Assembly (NCBI GenBank): GCA_029932445.1
Contig: JAOZQB010000192.1
Location: 1 to 5,578, forward strand
DNA from: Bacteroidales bacterium
Lineage (GTDB): Bacteria > Bacteroidota > Bacteroidia > Bacteroidales > JAADGE01
Length of the DNA: 5,578 nt
Direction of reading: 5' to 3'
Shown: positions 1 through 5,578 of the stretch, piece by piece
How positions within the stretch are numbered: position 1 is the stretch's first letter
How the letters are laid out: each line of letters opens with the position of its first letter
Notes under the pieces: generated by a model
Database searches by the model: none
What the model was told of the DNA's origin: nothing
Seen by the model: only the letters and a program-made list of their open reading frames with translations
Program-made: the position numbers and the translations under genes

Positions 1-355
1 TATCAATATTAGAAAACTCTTTAAATGCTTGTCGCAGAAGTATTAATGATAATATTTCAAATTGTTTTGCAACTGAATCCGTTACCGAATGTGCCAAAAT
101 AAAAACCATTTCAATAATTTCAACGGCCAGCAAAATTGTAAATGTAATTTCAACGGCAAAAAAATAGTTATCGGGCAGGAGATAAGCAATACTTTCAGGC
201 AGATAAAAATTAATATTAACAAATGCAGAAAAAAGTGAAACAATAAAAATTATTGCTAAACCCGAGCTGATAATATTAAATCCTTTCGGACTTTCAAACT
301 TTTTTGAAATTTTATCAAAAGTCGTAAATGAAAATTTCAGGAATTTGTCTTTCAT
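1..355 (-). CDS. Integral membrane protein, unrecognised, C-terminus cut by left window edge
   Basis: An open frame starts at an ATG (355-353) and runs without a stop to the left edge, giving 118 residues beginning MKDKFLKFSF. The first 27 residues are basic and polar. Two strongly hydrophobic segments follow, at about residues 28-50 and 65-90, and are probably membrane-spanning. The second carries several acidic residues inside or next to the hydrophobic stretch (AVEIIEMVF near 77-85). After it comes an amphipathic stretch, VAKQFEILSLILLRQAFKEF (about 95-114), likely a cytoplasmic helix. I do not recognise the family. The gene lies 262 nt beyond the last pigment gene, across a palindrome and repeats, and has its own possible promoter, so it is probably a separate transcription unit. 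The product may be much longer than what is visible. Sure of the coding frame, not of any function. Confidence 0.75.
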   Translation of the reverse strand, partial: MKDKFLKFSFTTFDKISKKFESPKGFNIISSGLAIIFIVSLFSAFVNINFYLPESIAYLLPDNYFFAVEITFTILLAVEIIEMVFILAHSVTDSVAKQFEILSLILLRQAFKEFSNID

Positions 356-377
356 TTTAAATTTTGAATTGATACTT

Positions 378-410
378 CAAAATTAACAACTATTTTAATA
401 AATGAAACAA
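378..410 (-). promoter_or_regulatory. Possible Bacteroidetes-type promoter for the left-edge membrane protein
   Basis: On the minus strand TAATTTTG (385-378) matches the Bacteroidetes -7 consensus TAnnTTTG. A TTG (410-408) lies 22 nt upstream and could act as a weak -33 element (consensus TTTG, usual spacing about 19-21 nt). The -7 box ends 22 nt before the ATG at 355, which would give a short leader. Such matches occur by chance in AT-rich DNA, so this is a weak call. Confidence 0.25.
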
Positions 411-454
411 GCGTGATAAAAAAAATATTTACACACACGAAAGTAATATTTCGT

Positions 455-583
455 AGTTGAAAGTATAAAGTTGAATGTTAAAAGTTTAGCTCTTTTTATA
501 ATAAATTTTCAAAGTCCAAATTTGAGCTACAAGGTTTTATTCATGCTATAACACTTTGAACTTTATACTTTTAACTTTCAACT
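455..583. repeat. Convergent inverted arrays of degenerate AGTTnAA heptamers
   Basis: Plus strand 455-489 divides into five 7-nt units, such as AGTTGAA and AGTATAA. Minus strand 583-549 divides into five units of the same kind, such as AGTTGAA, AGTTAAA and AGTTCAA. The two arrays face each other across about 60 nt and can pair as an imperfect hairpin, with one 7-nt unit extra in the right arm. A small inner pair (AGCTC at 488-492, GAGCT at 524-528) could extend the stem. There is no coding frame. The 262-nt stretch 356-617 otherwise holds only the palindrome at 584-607 and the weak promoter at 378-410. Confidence 0.6.
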
Positions 584-607
584 CCCAATTATTTATAAAT
601 AATTGGG
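584..607. terminator. Perfect 24-bp palindrome at the 3' end of the operon, possible terminator
   Basis: Positions 584-607 are a perfect palindrome: arms of CCCAATTATT and its complement around a central TATA. It lies 10 nt past the stop of the dehydratase-like gene (618), where an operon terminator is expected. On neither strand is the stem followed by a clear T-run, so it is not a textbook intrinsic terminator. It may be a transcript-end or RNA-stabilising hairpin, or the core of a repeat element with the adjoining heptamer array. The palindrome is seen directly; the terminator role is inferred from position. Confidence 0.4.
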
Positions 608-617
608 GTTTATAAAT

Positions 618-1034
618 CTAATCCCGTAAAATAATTGTCATTGAACATTCGGCAATTTTTTCAGCATTAAGAAAAATTTCGGTTTTAACAGAAGAAATAT
701 TTCCGATATCGCTTAATGGTGTGAGAATTGTCTGTAAAGTATCATTAACTTTAGGTAAAGCATAGATGTTTAAATTCTTGATGTTTCCGATAAATCCGAT
801 TTTTACTTTTTCGTCAGAAATTTTTGCTTCGTATCCTGCACGTACAGCGGCTGTTTGTGCCATATTTTCTATAATACCGGGTTCTCTGAACAGATCTTCG
901 GAAACAAAAATATTATCTTCTTTAATTGTCAGTTTTGTTACGGTTTTTTTGGTATAGGAAGACATTAAGGTATCAATCATAAGCATCGGAGGTGCTTGAG
1001 GCAAAAGGCTTTTTAATTTATCTCCCGAAATCAT
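618..1034 (-). CDS. Hotdog-fold, FabZ/ApeP-like 3-hydroxyacyl-ACP dehydratase homologue lacking histidine
   Basis: A 138-residue protein, about the usual length of single-domain FabZ-type dehydratases, which remove water from 3-hydroxyacyl-ACP in the cytoplasm. The opening LLPQAPPMLMID (10-21) corresponds to the FabZ 'LPHRxPFLLVD' motif with Gln replacing His. PGIIENMAQTAAVRAGY (52-68) corresponds to the central hotdog helix 'PGVLxxEAMAQ', with Glu56 in the place of the catalytic acid. The His of the FabZ 'GHFPG' loop is absent, and the whole protein contains no histidine, so the usual His-Glu dyad cannot operate. It may use other chemistry, act as a partner subunit for an active dehydratase, or only bind acyl chains. 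The ATG follows the darB stop with no spacer (TAA-ATG), so translation is probably coupled. It is the last gene of the operon. The fold is fairly secure; activity is uncertain. Confidence 0.8.
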   Translation of the reverse strand: MISGDKLKSLLPQAPPMLMIDTLMSSYTKKTVTKLTIKEDNIFVSEDLFREPGIIENMAQTAAVRAGYEAKISDEKVKIGFIGNIKNLNIYALPKVNDTLQTILTPLSDIGNISSVKTEIFLNAEKIAECSMTIILRD

Positions 1035-2165
1035 TTATACAACGGTTAACATCATGTAGGTATAAGAAAATCGTGCACTTTCCGGAACCATAACGAGAAT
1101 TTTTTCGCCTTTTTTTAATTTTTCGGAATTAAATAATTCTTCCAACATCAAATAAGCGGATGCGGAACCAACGTTTCCGACATAAGGCAGGTTTAAAAAC
1201 CATTTATCTTCGGCTATGTATATACCGTTTGCTTTCATTTCTTCATATATTTTGTCTTTGAAATACATTGAAGAAAGATGCGGCAAAAACCATTGAATAC
1301 TTTCTGTCGTAAACTTGTGTTTTTGTGTTAATTCAACTAAAAATTCGGCTCCTTTTTTAACAATATTGCTTCCGAGTAATCGGGTATCTTGCTGCAAAAC
1401 CATTAAAGAATTTTCGTTGATGTATTTATCACTTAAATCTTTCCAAGGAGTTAATTTGCCGTTCGATTTTTCGGCACCGGCATACATACAGGTTTCCAAT
1501 TCGCCGGCAAAGGAAGTAATTTCTATCCATTCAATTTTTAAAGACCTGCCGGAAGCATTCGGTTTGTTTTGCAACAATGCAGCAGTTGCACCGTCAGATA
1601 ACATCCATCTTAAAAATTCTTTACTGAAAGCCAGCATCGGATTTTTCTCCAATTTTGACAGTTTATCGGCTTCAATATTATAACGATTTGCCGTAAGCCA
1701 TGTAGAAATTTTTTCACTTCCGGTGCAAACAGCATTTTTTGTATTTCCGGACATAACTGAAAGCCAAGCGTATTTCATTGCCAACATACCGGCATTGCAG
1801 GAACCGTTAAAAGAGCTGTATTCGGTTTTTCCTGTTCCCAGCTCACCGTGAACCATTGAGGCATGCGAAGGCAGAAGTTGATCGGGGCTTGTCGTTCCGC
1901 AGGCAAGAAGTTCAATATCGTTAATCGTAAAACCGTTTTTTTGAAGTTTTTTTACGGCAGTTGCTGTTAATTCAGCATTTGAGTATGTAGATTTTTGATT
2001 TTTATCAACCGCATAATAACGTGTTTTAATACCGTTATTTCTTAATACAATCGGTCGAGCTTTGGAATTTGTTCCGTTAATTTTACCCAAATAACTTTCC
2101 ATTTCATCATTGTTGACGGGTTCTCCGGGCAAAAATTTCTCAACAGCATTTATATAAACATTCAT
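1035..2165 (-). CDS. darB: DarB-like ketosynthase (FabH/KAS III family), dialkylresorcinol biosynthesis
   Basis: A FabH-type thiolase-fold condensing enzyme of 376 residues counted from the ATG at 2165. The triad is complete: Cys123 in NGSCNAGM, His296 in FLPHLSS (the HQAN position of FabH) and Asn331 in YVGNVGSAS. ACGTTSPDQLLP (about 88-99) is a typical KAS III strand and loop. Characterised DarB enzymes condense two fatty-acid-derived chains into a 2,5-dialkylcyclohexane-1,3-dione, which DarA aromatises; the adjacent darA-like gene is the main reason to prefer DarB over housekeeping FabH. The frame is open up to another ATG at 2201, which would add 12 residues (MFASLKIAIKNK). I chose 2165 because MNVYINAVEKFLPGEPV matches the usual start of this family; 2201 remains possible. 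The stop abuts the next gene. Substrates, and so the alkyl chain lengths, cannot be read from the sequence. Confidence 0.87.
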   Translation of the reverse strand: MNVYINAVEKFLPGEPVNNDEMESYLGKINGTNSKARPIVLRNNGIKTRYYAVDKNQKSTYSNAELTATAVKKLQKNGFTINDIELLACGTTSPDQLLPSHASMVHGELGTGKTEYSSFNGSCNAGMLAMKYAWLSVMSGNTKNAVCTGSEKISTWLTANRYNIEADKLSKLEKNPMLAFSKEFLRWMLSDGATAALLQNKPNASGRSLKIEWIEITSFAGELETCMYAGAEKSNGKLTPWKDLSDKYINENSLMVLQQDTRLLGSNIVKKGAEFLVELTQKHKFTTESIQWFLPHLSSMYFKDKIYEEMKANGIYIAEDKWFLNLPYVGNVGSASAYLMLEELFNSEKLKKGEKILVMVPESARFSYTYMMLTVV

Positions 2166-2229
2166 CTTATTCTTTATTGCAATTTTAAGGCTTGCAAACA
2201 TAGATTTTTTTATTGAAAATGACGAATTT

Positions 2230-3138
2230 TTATAGCGATGTATGTTGTATAAGTTCTTTTCTGACTTTTTTAGGGAAAATGAGTTTTATTATTCTGAAGA
2301 TTAATGAAGAGAAAGGTGAAACAACATAAAGGACAAAAAATAAATAATAACTGAACAATGTTAACAATCGTTTTCTTCTTTTAGGATTGTTTTTGCCTTT
2401 ATTTAAAATCAGATTTGCCCAAATATGAAAAATACGTATACCGGTAAGTTCGGTTTTCATAATATGATAATCAATGTGAACAGCATTTAATTTTAAAAGT
2501 TCATTTTGTAAGTTGCTGAAATTATTTTCTTTAACAGAATTAAAAATAGGACTTCCGAATTTTGACGCCGATTGAATATCGAAATTTGAAACACCGGCTT
2601 CAGGGAAATATTTTGATGCTTCTTTTTTTCCGTTTATCAGCCAACGAACAATGGTTATCACACTGATTAAATTATGATGTTTATCAGATAAAACAATGTT
2701 GCCGACCAAATTTCCGCCGGCATTTCTTATTAAATTTTTAACGACTTTATTAGCGCTTACCCACATATTTCTGATTCCGTAAACGGTCAGTACCGGTTTA
2801 TCTTTTAAAATATTTTTTGCATCTTCAGTTTTTAAAAATGAACTGATTGGTACAGAAGGTGAAAGATACCATACCTGCAATCCCAAAATGATTAAATCAT
2901 ATTGCTCAGAGTTATTAACATTCAATGCTTTTATTGGTATATCAATACTTTTAACACTTTCCGGAAAAACATCGTAGAAAGTTGATGTGGGTTTCCACGG
3001 AAACGGATATTCTTGTTCGGGTTCAATTTTAACATAGTCAATTTCAACAGAATTTGCCTCAGCATCTTTTAATACAGAGTTTAAAATATCTTTTATCTGC
3101 CCGGATTGGGTGTAGTATATGACGAGAATTTTTTTCAT
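2230..3138 (-). CDS. darA: DarA-like flavodoxin-fold aromatase of dialkylresorcinol/flexirubin biosynthesis, with hydrophobic C-terminus
   Basis: A 302-residue protein starting at ATG 3138. The N-terminus KKILVIYYTQSGQ is a flavodoxin first strand followed by a phosphate-binding loop (T10-Q14) suited to FMN. LIILGLQVWYLSPSVP (82-97) and VYGIRNMWVSANK (119-131) fit the later flavodoxin strands and flavin-side loops. DarA proteins are reported to aromatise the cyclohexanedione made by DarB to the dialkylresorcinol; in Bacteroidetes, proteins of this form next to darB are commonly called DarA. Beyond the flavodoxin domain there are about 100 extra residues. These include a basic patch (KNNPKRRKR, near 249-257) and a hydrophobic stretch (258-287) ending in basic residues, which could form a membrane anchor or short hairpin. 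It is separated from darB by 64 nt and from the upstream permease gene by a 184-nt repeat-bearing gap. Family call is firm; catalytic detail is inferred. Confidence 0.83.
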   Translation of the reverse strand: MKKILVIYYTQSGQIKDILNSVLKDAEANSVEIDYVKIEPEQEYPFPWKPTSTFYDVFPESVKSIDIPIKALNVNNSEQYDLIILGLQVWYLSPSVPISSFLKTEDAKNILKDKPVLTVYGIRNMWVSANKVVKNLIRNAGGNLVGNIVLSDKHHNLISVITIVRWLINGKKEASKYFPEAGVSNFDIQSASKFGSPIFNSVKENNFSNLQNELLKLNAVHIDYHIMKTELTGIRIFHIWANLILNKGKNNPKRRKRLLTLFSYYLFFVLYVVSPFSSLIFRIIKLIFPKKVRKELIQHTSL

Positions 3139-3167
3139 TTAATAATTTAATATCGTTTGTTGAACAA

Positions 3168-3252
3168 TAACTTCATATTTTATTATTCCTTGTTCGTTAT
3201 TCATTATTCCTGAAAAAAAATATCGAATATTGATTAACGAATTTTGAATGTC
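3168..3252. repeat. Divergent inverted arrays of degenerate GAATAAy heptamers between the permease gene and darA
   Basis: Minus strand 3209-3168 reads as six 7-nt units, including GAATAAT, GAATAAC, GAACAAG and again GAATAAT. Plus strand 3225-3252 reads as four units, GAATATT, GATTAAC, GAATTTT and GAATGTC. The facing ends (3193-3209 and 3225-3241) pair over 17 nt with two mismatches around a 15-nt loop containing A8 on the plus strand. The array covers much of the 184-nt gap 3139-3322, which contains no coding frame. In transcription it would form a hairpin in the leader of darA, possibly affecting how much of the downstream pair is made. No T-run follows the stem on the minus strand, so it does not look like an intrinsic terminator. 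Confidence 0.6.
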
Positions 3253-3322
3253 TGATTTTTCATTCCAAACATGGTCGCCTTAAATAAGATGACTTAAATG
3301 CATAAATATGTACAAAAATAAA

Positions 3323-4585
3323 TTAAAATCTCAAACGTTTAGCACCTTCATAAAAATAAGCAATAAGAATTGTAATTATAAAGAAAACGAATAATGCCGA
3401 AATTTCAGGAAGTATGTCTGTAATATTTCCGTTTTTCAAAAATATATCATAAAAACTTTCCAATCCCCAATTTAAAGGAGAAATGATGCTGATTTTTTGC
3501 ATAATTGCCGGCATGGCATAGACGGGAAACCAAATTCCGCCGAGCGATGCCAATATAATGACCGAAACCGATCCGAAAACACCGGCTTGTTCGTGCGTTT
3601 CGGTAATTGTTCCTACAAGAATTCCGTAGCCCACGGCAGCTAATCCGGAAGCTAAAGCCGTAATTATTAAAGCTAAAGGATGTGTTCCGAGATTTAATAC
3701 CGGTAAACCGAAGAGCGGTAAAATAAAAATACCGGTTAATATCATTAAAATAAATTGCAAAAAAGTAATACCGAGATATACAATTGTTTTACTTCCGAGA
3801 ACGGTCAAATAATTTCCCGGTATGGTTAACAGGCGAAAAAAACTGCCGTTGTCGCGTTCGTGTATCATATTGCTTGCCAACGGTATAACAATAAAAAACA
3901 TGGCAAACATCGTCCATGCGGGAACATTGTGCTGGGTTGAATTAGGTTTAATACTCGTTTCTTTTTCGTAGGCAAGAATTTCTTTAAAAACAATCGTTTC
4001 AATTGGTTTATCAATCAAATCGGGTGTTGTACCTGTAAGTTCTTCCATTTGTTCCGCAAGAATTTTAAACAGTATTTGTGTTTCGATTTTGGAAGTGTAG
4101 GTTTGCAAATTTGAGATAACGGTTTGACGAAAGGTATTTTTTGTAGTAGGGTCAGTAAGAATTATAATTTCCGGTTTTTTAAAATTAGTCTCTTTTTTAT
4201 TTGAAGGGGCAAAAATATTATTTACAATCGGTTTGACATTTTTACGAATGGTATTGGTGGCATCGGCAGGAATAATGATTGCTATTCGATATTTGCCCGA
4301 TGCCACTTCTTTTTTTGCCTGCGAAAAAGTGTTTATTGCCGTATCAATTTCAAAAATATCAGATTTCAGTAAACCTTCTTTCAGAGATTTACTCAGAATG
4401 TCATTATCGTTATCGATGTACAGAATTTTAATTTTACTGTCACTGATACTTTTTAAGGTACTGTCTTGCACTAAAGTAACAACAATAATCATAGCAATCG
4501 GCATTGCAAACAAAATGATTAATCCGGGAATGTCGCGAATTAATACCAAAAATTCTTTTATAACCGATGCTTTGAGTTTATACAT
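3323..4585 (-). CDS. ABC-2 type transporter permease of a pigment-cluster exporter
   Basis: A 420-residue inner-membrane protein with the layout of ABC-2 (ABC2_membrane_3-like) permeases. There is one transmembrane helix at about 20-39, a large extracytoplasmic domain (about 41-220), then five hydrophobic helices at about 223-241, 263-291, 303-327, 336-356 and 391-412. The family's conserved MPAIMQKISIISPLNWGLESFYDIFL-type segment lies at 358-383, and ERDNGSFFRLLTIPG (243-257) is the typical cytoplasmic loop after helix 2. It starts at ATG 4585 inside the end of the ATPase gene (ATGTATAA shared, 8 nt), so the two are probably translationally coupled and form one exporter, likely a dimer of each. 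Only one permease gene is visible, which suggests a homodimer. Relatives export drugs, lipids or polyketide-like products; here the pigment or an intermediate is the likely cargo, inferred from neighbours only. Confidence 0.9.
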   Translation of the reverse strand: MYKLKASVIKEFLVLIRDIPGLIILFAMPIAMIIVVTLVQDSTLKSISDSKIKILYIDNDNDILSKSLKEGLLKSDIFEIDTAINTFSQAKKEVASGKYRIAIIIPADATNTIRKNVKPIVNNIFAPSNKKETNFKKPEIIILTDPTTKNTFRQTVISNLQTYTSKIETQILFKILAEQMEELTGTTPDLIDKPIETIVFKEILAYEKETSIKPNSTQHNVPAWTMFAMFFIVIPLASNMIHERDNGSFFRLLTIPGNYLTVLGSKTIVYLGITFLQFILMILTGIFILPLFGLPVLNLGTHPLALIITALASGLAAVGYGILVGTITETHEQAGVFGSVSVIILASLGGIWFPVYAMPAIMQKISIISPLNWGLESFYDIFLKNGNITDILPEISALFVFFIITILIAYFYEGAKRLRF

Positions 4586-5312
4586 TTGTATTATTTCCTG
4601 TTAAGTTAAAAAATAATTCTTCCAAATTTGAACAAGCAGCTTCCTTTATTAATTCCGGAGGTTTTCCTTGAATAATAATTTTCCCTTTATCGATAATTGC
4701 AATATCGGTACAAAATTTTTCGGCTTCTTCCAGATAATGTGACGTGTAAATAATCGTTGTTCCGCCGGCGTTGATTTTTTTTAATTCCTTCATAATTTCA
4801 AGTCGCGAATGCGCGTCAATGCCAACAGCAGGTTCATCAAGCAATAATAATTCGGGTTTATGTAAAATACCGGCAATCAAGTTGATGCGACGTTTCATCC
4901 CACCCGAATAGGTTTTAATTTTTTTATCGGCATATTGGCTTAATCCGAAAATTCCCAACCAATGTTCGGTAACTTTTTTCAGTTCGTTTTTAGGCAAACC
5001 GTACATTTTACCGAAAAAAAACAGATTTTCTTTTGCCGTAAGAGTAGGATAGAGGGCAATGCTTTGAGGTACCACACCAATGATTTTTTTAATTTCGGAA
5101 ATTTGAGTTCTGACGGATAATTTGTTGATGTATATTTCACCGGTTGTCGGAGGAAATAATCCGCAAAGCATTGAAAATGTCGTTGTTTTACCTGCACCGT
5201 TCGTACCGAGCAGTCCGAAAATTTCGCCTTTATTAATATTTAGAGAAATTCCGTTAACGGCAAATTCCGTTGAATTTTTATAGATTTTTGATATGTTTTC
5301 TAATCTTACCAA
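4578..5312 (-). CDS. ABC transporter ATP-binding protein, ABC-2 exporter type
   Basis: A 244-residue nucleotide-binding subunit with all motifs intact: Walker A GTNGAGKTT (36-44), Q-loop Gln83 (VVPQ), signature YSGGMKRR (135-142), Walker B LLLLDEP (155-161) with catalytic Glu160, D-loop GID (164-166) and switch His192 (YTSHYLEEAE). The SGGMKRR form and the GxxGxNGAGKTT layout are typical of ATPases that partner ABC-2 permeases. The start is TTG at 5312: MVRLENISKIYKN is a standard N-terminus for the family, and there is no in-frame ATG between it and the upstream stop at 5342. A 28-nt or so gap separates it from the BtrH-like gene, and the stop overlaps the permease start. It should power export by the adjacent permease at the inner membrane. 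Confidence 0.93.
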   Translation of the reverse strand: MVRLENISKIYKNSTEFAVNGISLNINKGEIFGLLGTNGAGKTTTFSMLCGLFPPTTGEIYINKLSVRTQISEIKKIIGVVPQSIALYPTLTAKENLFFFGKMYGLPKNELKKVTEHWLGIFGLSQYADKKIKTYSGGMKRRINLIAGILHKPELLLLDEPAVGIDAHSRLEIMKELKKINAGGTTIIYTSHYLEEAEKFCTDIAIIDKGKIIIQGKPPELIKEAACSNLEELFFNLTGNNTNV

Positions 5313-5341
5313 GCAAAAAGAGTTTATGAAAAATATACGGA

Positions 5342-5578
5342 TTAAATATTTTTTATCAATTTATTCAAATTTAAAAATGTTTTTTCTTCTTCGTTTCTGA
5401 TTTTCAGCAAAAGTTTTGAAATTTCTCCGTAAGGATTGCTTCCCGAATATCTGTCTTTGAAAATTCGTCCGGCTTCTACGCCGAATTCTCGCCATAAATC
5501 ACCGACCTCAGTCATTTGTCCCGAAATATCGTTTAGCTGCGGTTTATTCATAATTTGCGAAGCTTCCTGCAAAAATGC
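5342..5578 (-). CDS. C-terminal fragment of a BtrH_N/DUF4872-like protein, cut by right window edge
   Basis: The frame is open from the right edge (first codons Ala-Phe-Leu) to a TAA at 5344-5342, showing 78 residues. A TTG at 5572 and an ATG at 5545 are in frame but are most likely internal. The visible part looks mostly helical, with ISGQMTEVGDLWREFGVEAG then an acidic/basic helix ending in NLNKLIKNI. It resembles the C-terminal DUF4872 part of BtrH_N-domain proteins (about 330 residues) that sit beside ABC genes and darA/darB in Bacteroidetes pigment clusters. I recognise this from memory of the family and context rather than from a diagnostic motif. BtrH in butirosin biosynthesis transfers an acyl side chain from an acyl carrier protein, so an acyltransferase role is plausible. 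The catalytic N-terminal part lies outside the window. Confidence 0.6.
   Translation of the reverse strand, partial: AFLQEASQIMNKPQLNDISGQMTEVGDLWREFGVEAGRIFKDRYSGSNPYGEISKLLLKIRNEEEKTFLNLNKLIKNI

Noticed and set aside
437..454. Hairpin ACGAAA/TTTCGT followed further along the minus strand by a T-run, as a terminator
   Set aside because: The stem is only 6 bp and the T8 run begins about 12 nt after it, too far for intrinsic termination.
455..607. CRISPR array or insertion-sequence end
   Set aside because: There are no spacers between constant repeats, no transposase frame and no target duplication; the pattern is short tandem heptamers plus one palindrome.
766..957. Plus-strand open frame of 63 codons
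   Set aside because: It lies entirely opposite the hotdog gene, whose minus-strand protein has clear family motifs; the plus product has none.
1315..1683. Plus-strand open frame of 122 codons
   Set aside because: It lies opposite darB, whose triad and KAS III motifs are intact; it is a shadow frame.
3157..3167. Small palindrome TTGTTGAACAA just upstream of the darA start, as an operator
   Set aside because: Only 5-bp arms in AT-rich DNA next to a repeat array; no second copy and no regulator gene in view.
3313..3320. TATTTTTG on the minus strand matching the Bacteroidetes -7 box, as a promoter for darA
   Set aside because: The nearest TTTG lies only 11 nt upstream, too close for a -33 element, and the box is about 175 nt from the darA start. 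A chance match is likely.
4233..4604. Plus-strand open frame of 123 codons with hydrophobic residues
   Set aside because: It is antisense to the permease gene, and its hydrophobicity mirrors that of the real membrane protein.
4979..5197. Minus-strand open frame of 72 codons
   Set aside because: It lies in another frame inside the ABC ATPase gene, which has all its motifs.

Overview
The window looks like chromosomal DNA from a member of the Bacteroidetes, probably flavobacterial or related. It is AT-rich, genes start after A/T-rich leaders without clear Shine-Dalgarno sites, and the gene set matches the dialkylresorcinol half of flexirubin-type pigment clusters of that phylum. This assignment rests on recognising protein families by eye; no database search was run. 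All genes read on the minus strand, so transcription runs from right to left.

Layout in transcription order: (1) 5578-5342, the C-terminal end of a protein resembling the BtrH_N/DUF4872 family, cut by the right edge; (2) 5312-4578, an ABC transporter ATPase with a TTG start; (3) 4585-3323, an ABC-2 type permease whose start overlaps the ATPase stop by 8 nt; (4) a 184-nt gap with two oppositely oriented arrays of degenerate 7-nt repeats; (5) 3138-2230, a flavodoxin-fold DarA-like enzyme with a hydrophobic C-terminus; (6) 2165-1035, a FabH-like ketosynthase, DarB, with an intact Cys-His-Asn triad; (7) 1034-618, a hotdog-fold dehydratase-like protein that starts immediately after the darB stop and contains no histidine. 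The operon then appears to end at a perfect 24-bp palindrome (584-607), followed by a second pair of inverted heptamer arrays (455-489 and 549-583). Beyond that (355 to the left edge) begins an unrelated membrane protein, cut by the window edge.

Proposed working model: DarB joins two acyl chains into a cyclohexanedione, DarA aromatises it to a dialkylresorcinol, and the hotdog protein may assist chain handling. In flexirubins the resorcinol is esterified to an aryl-polyene acid. The BtrH-like protein is a candidate for that acyl transfer, because BtrH itself moves an acyl group from a carrier protein. The ABC pair would move the product or an intermediate towards the envelope. The aryl-polyene genes would lie beyond the right edge or elsewhere. 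The points most worth a second look are the histidine-free hotdog protein, the BtrH-like protein as the missing ester-forming enzyme, the membrane-anchored form of DarA, and the paired heptamer arrays in both intergenic gaps.
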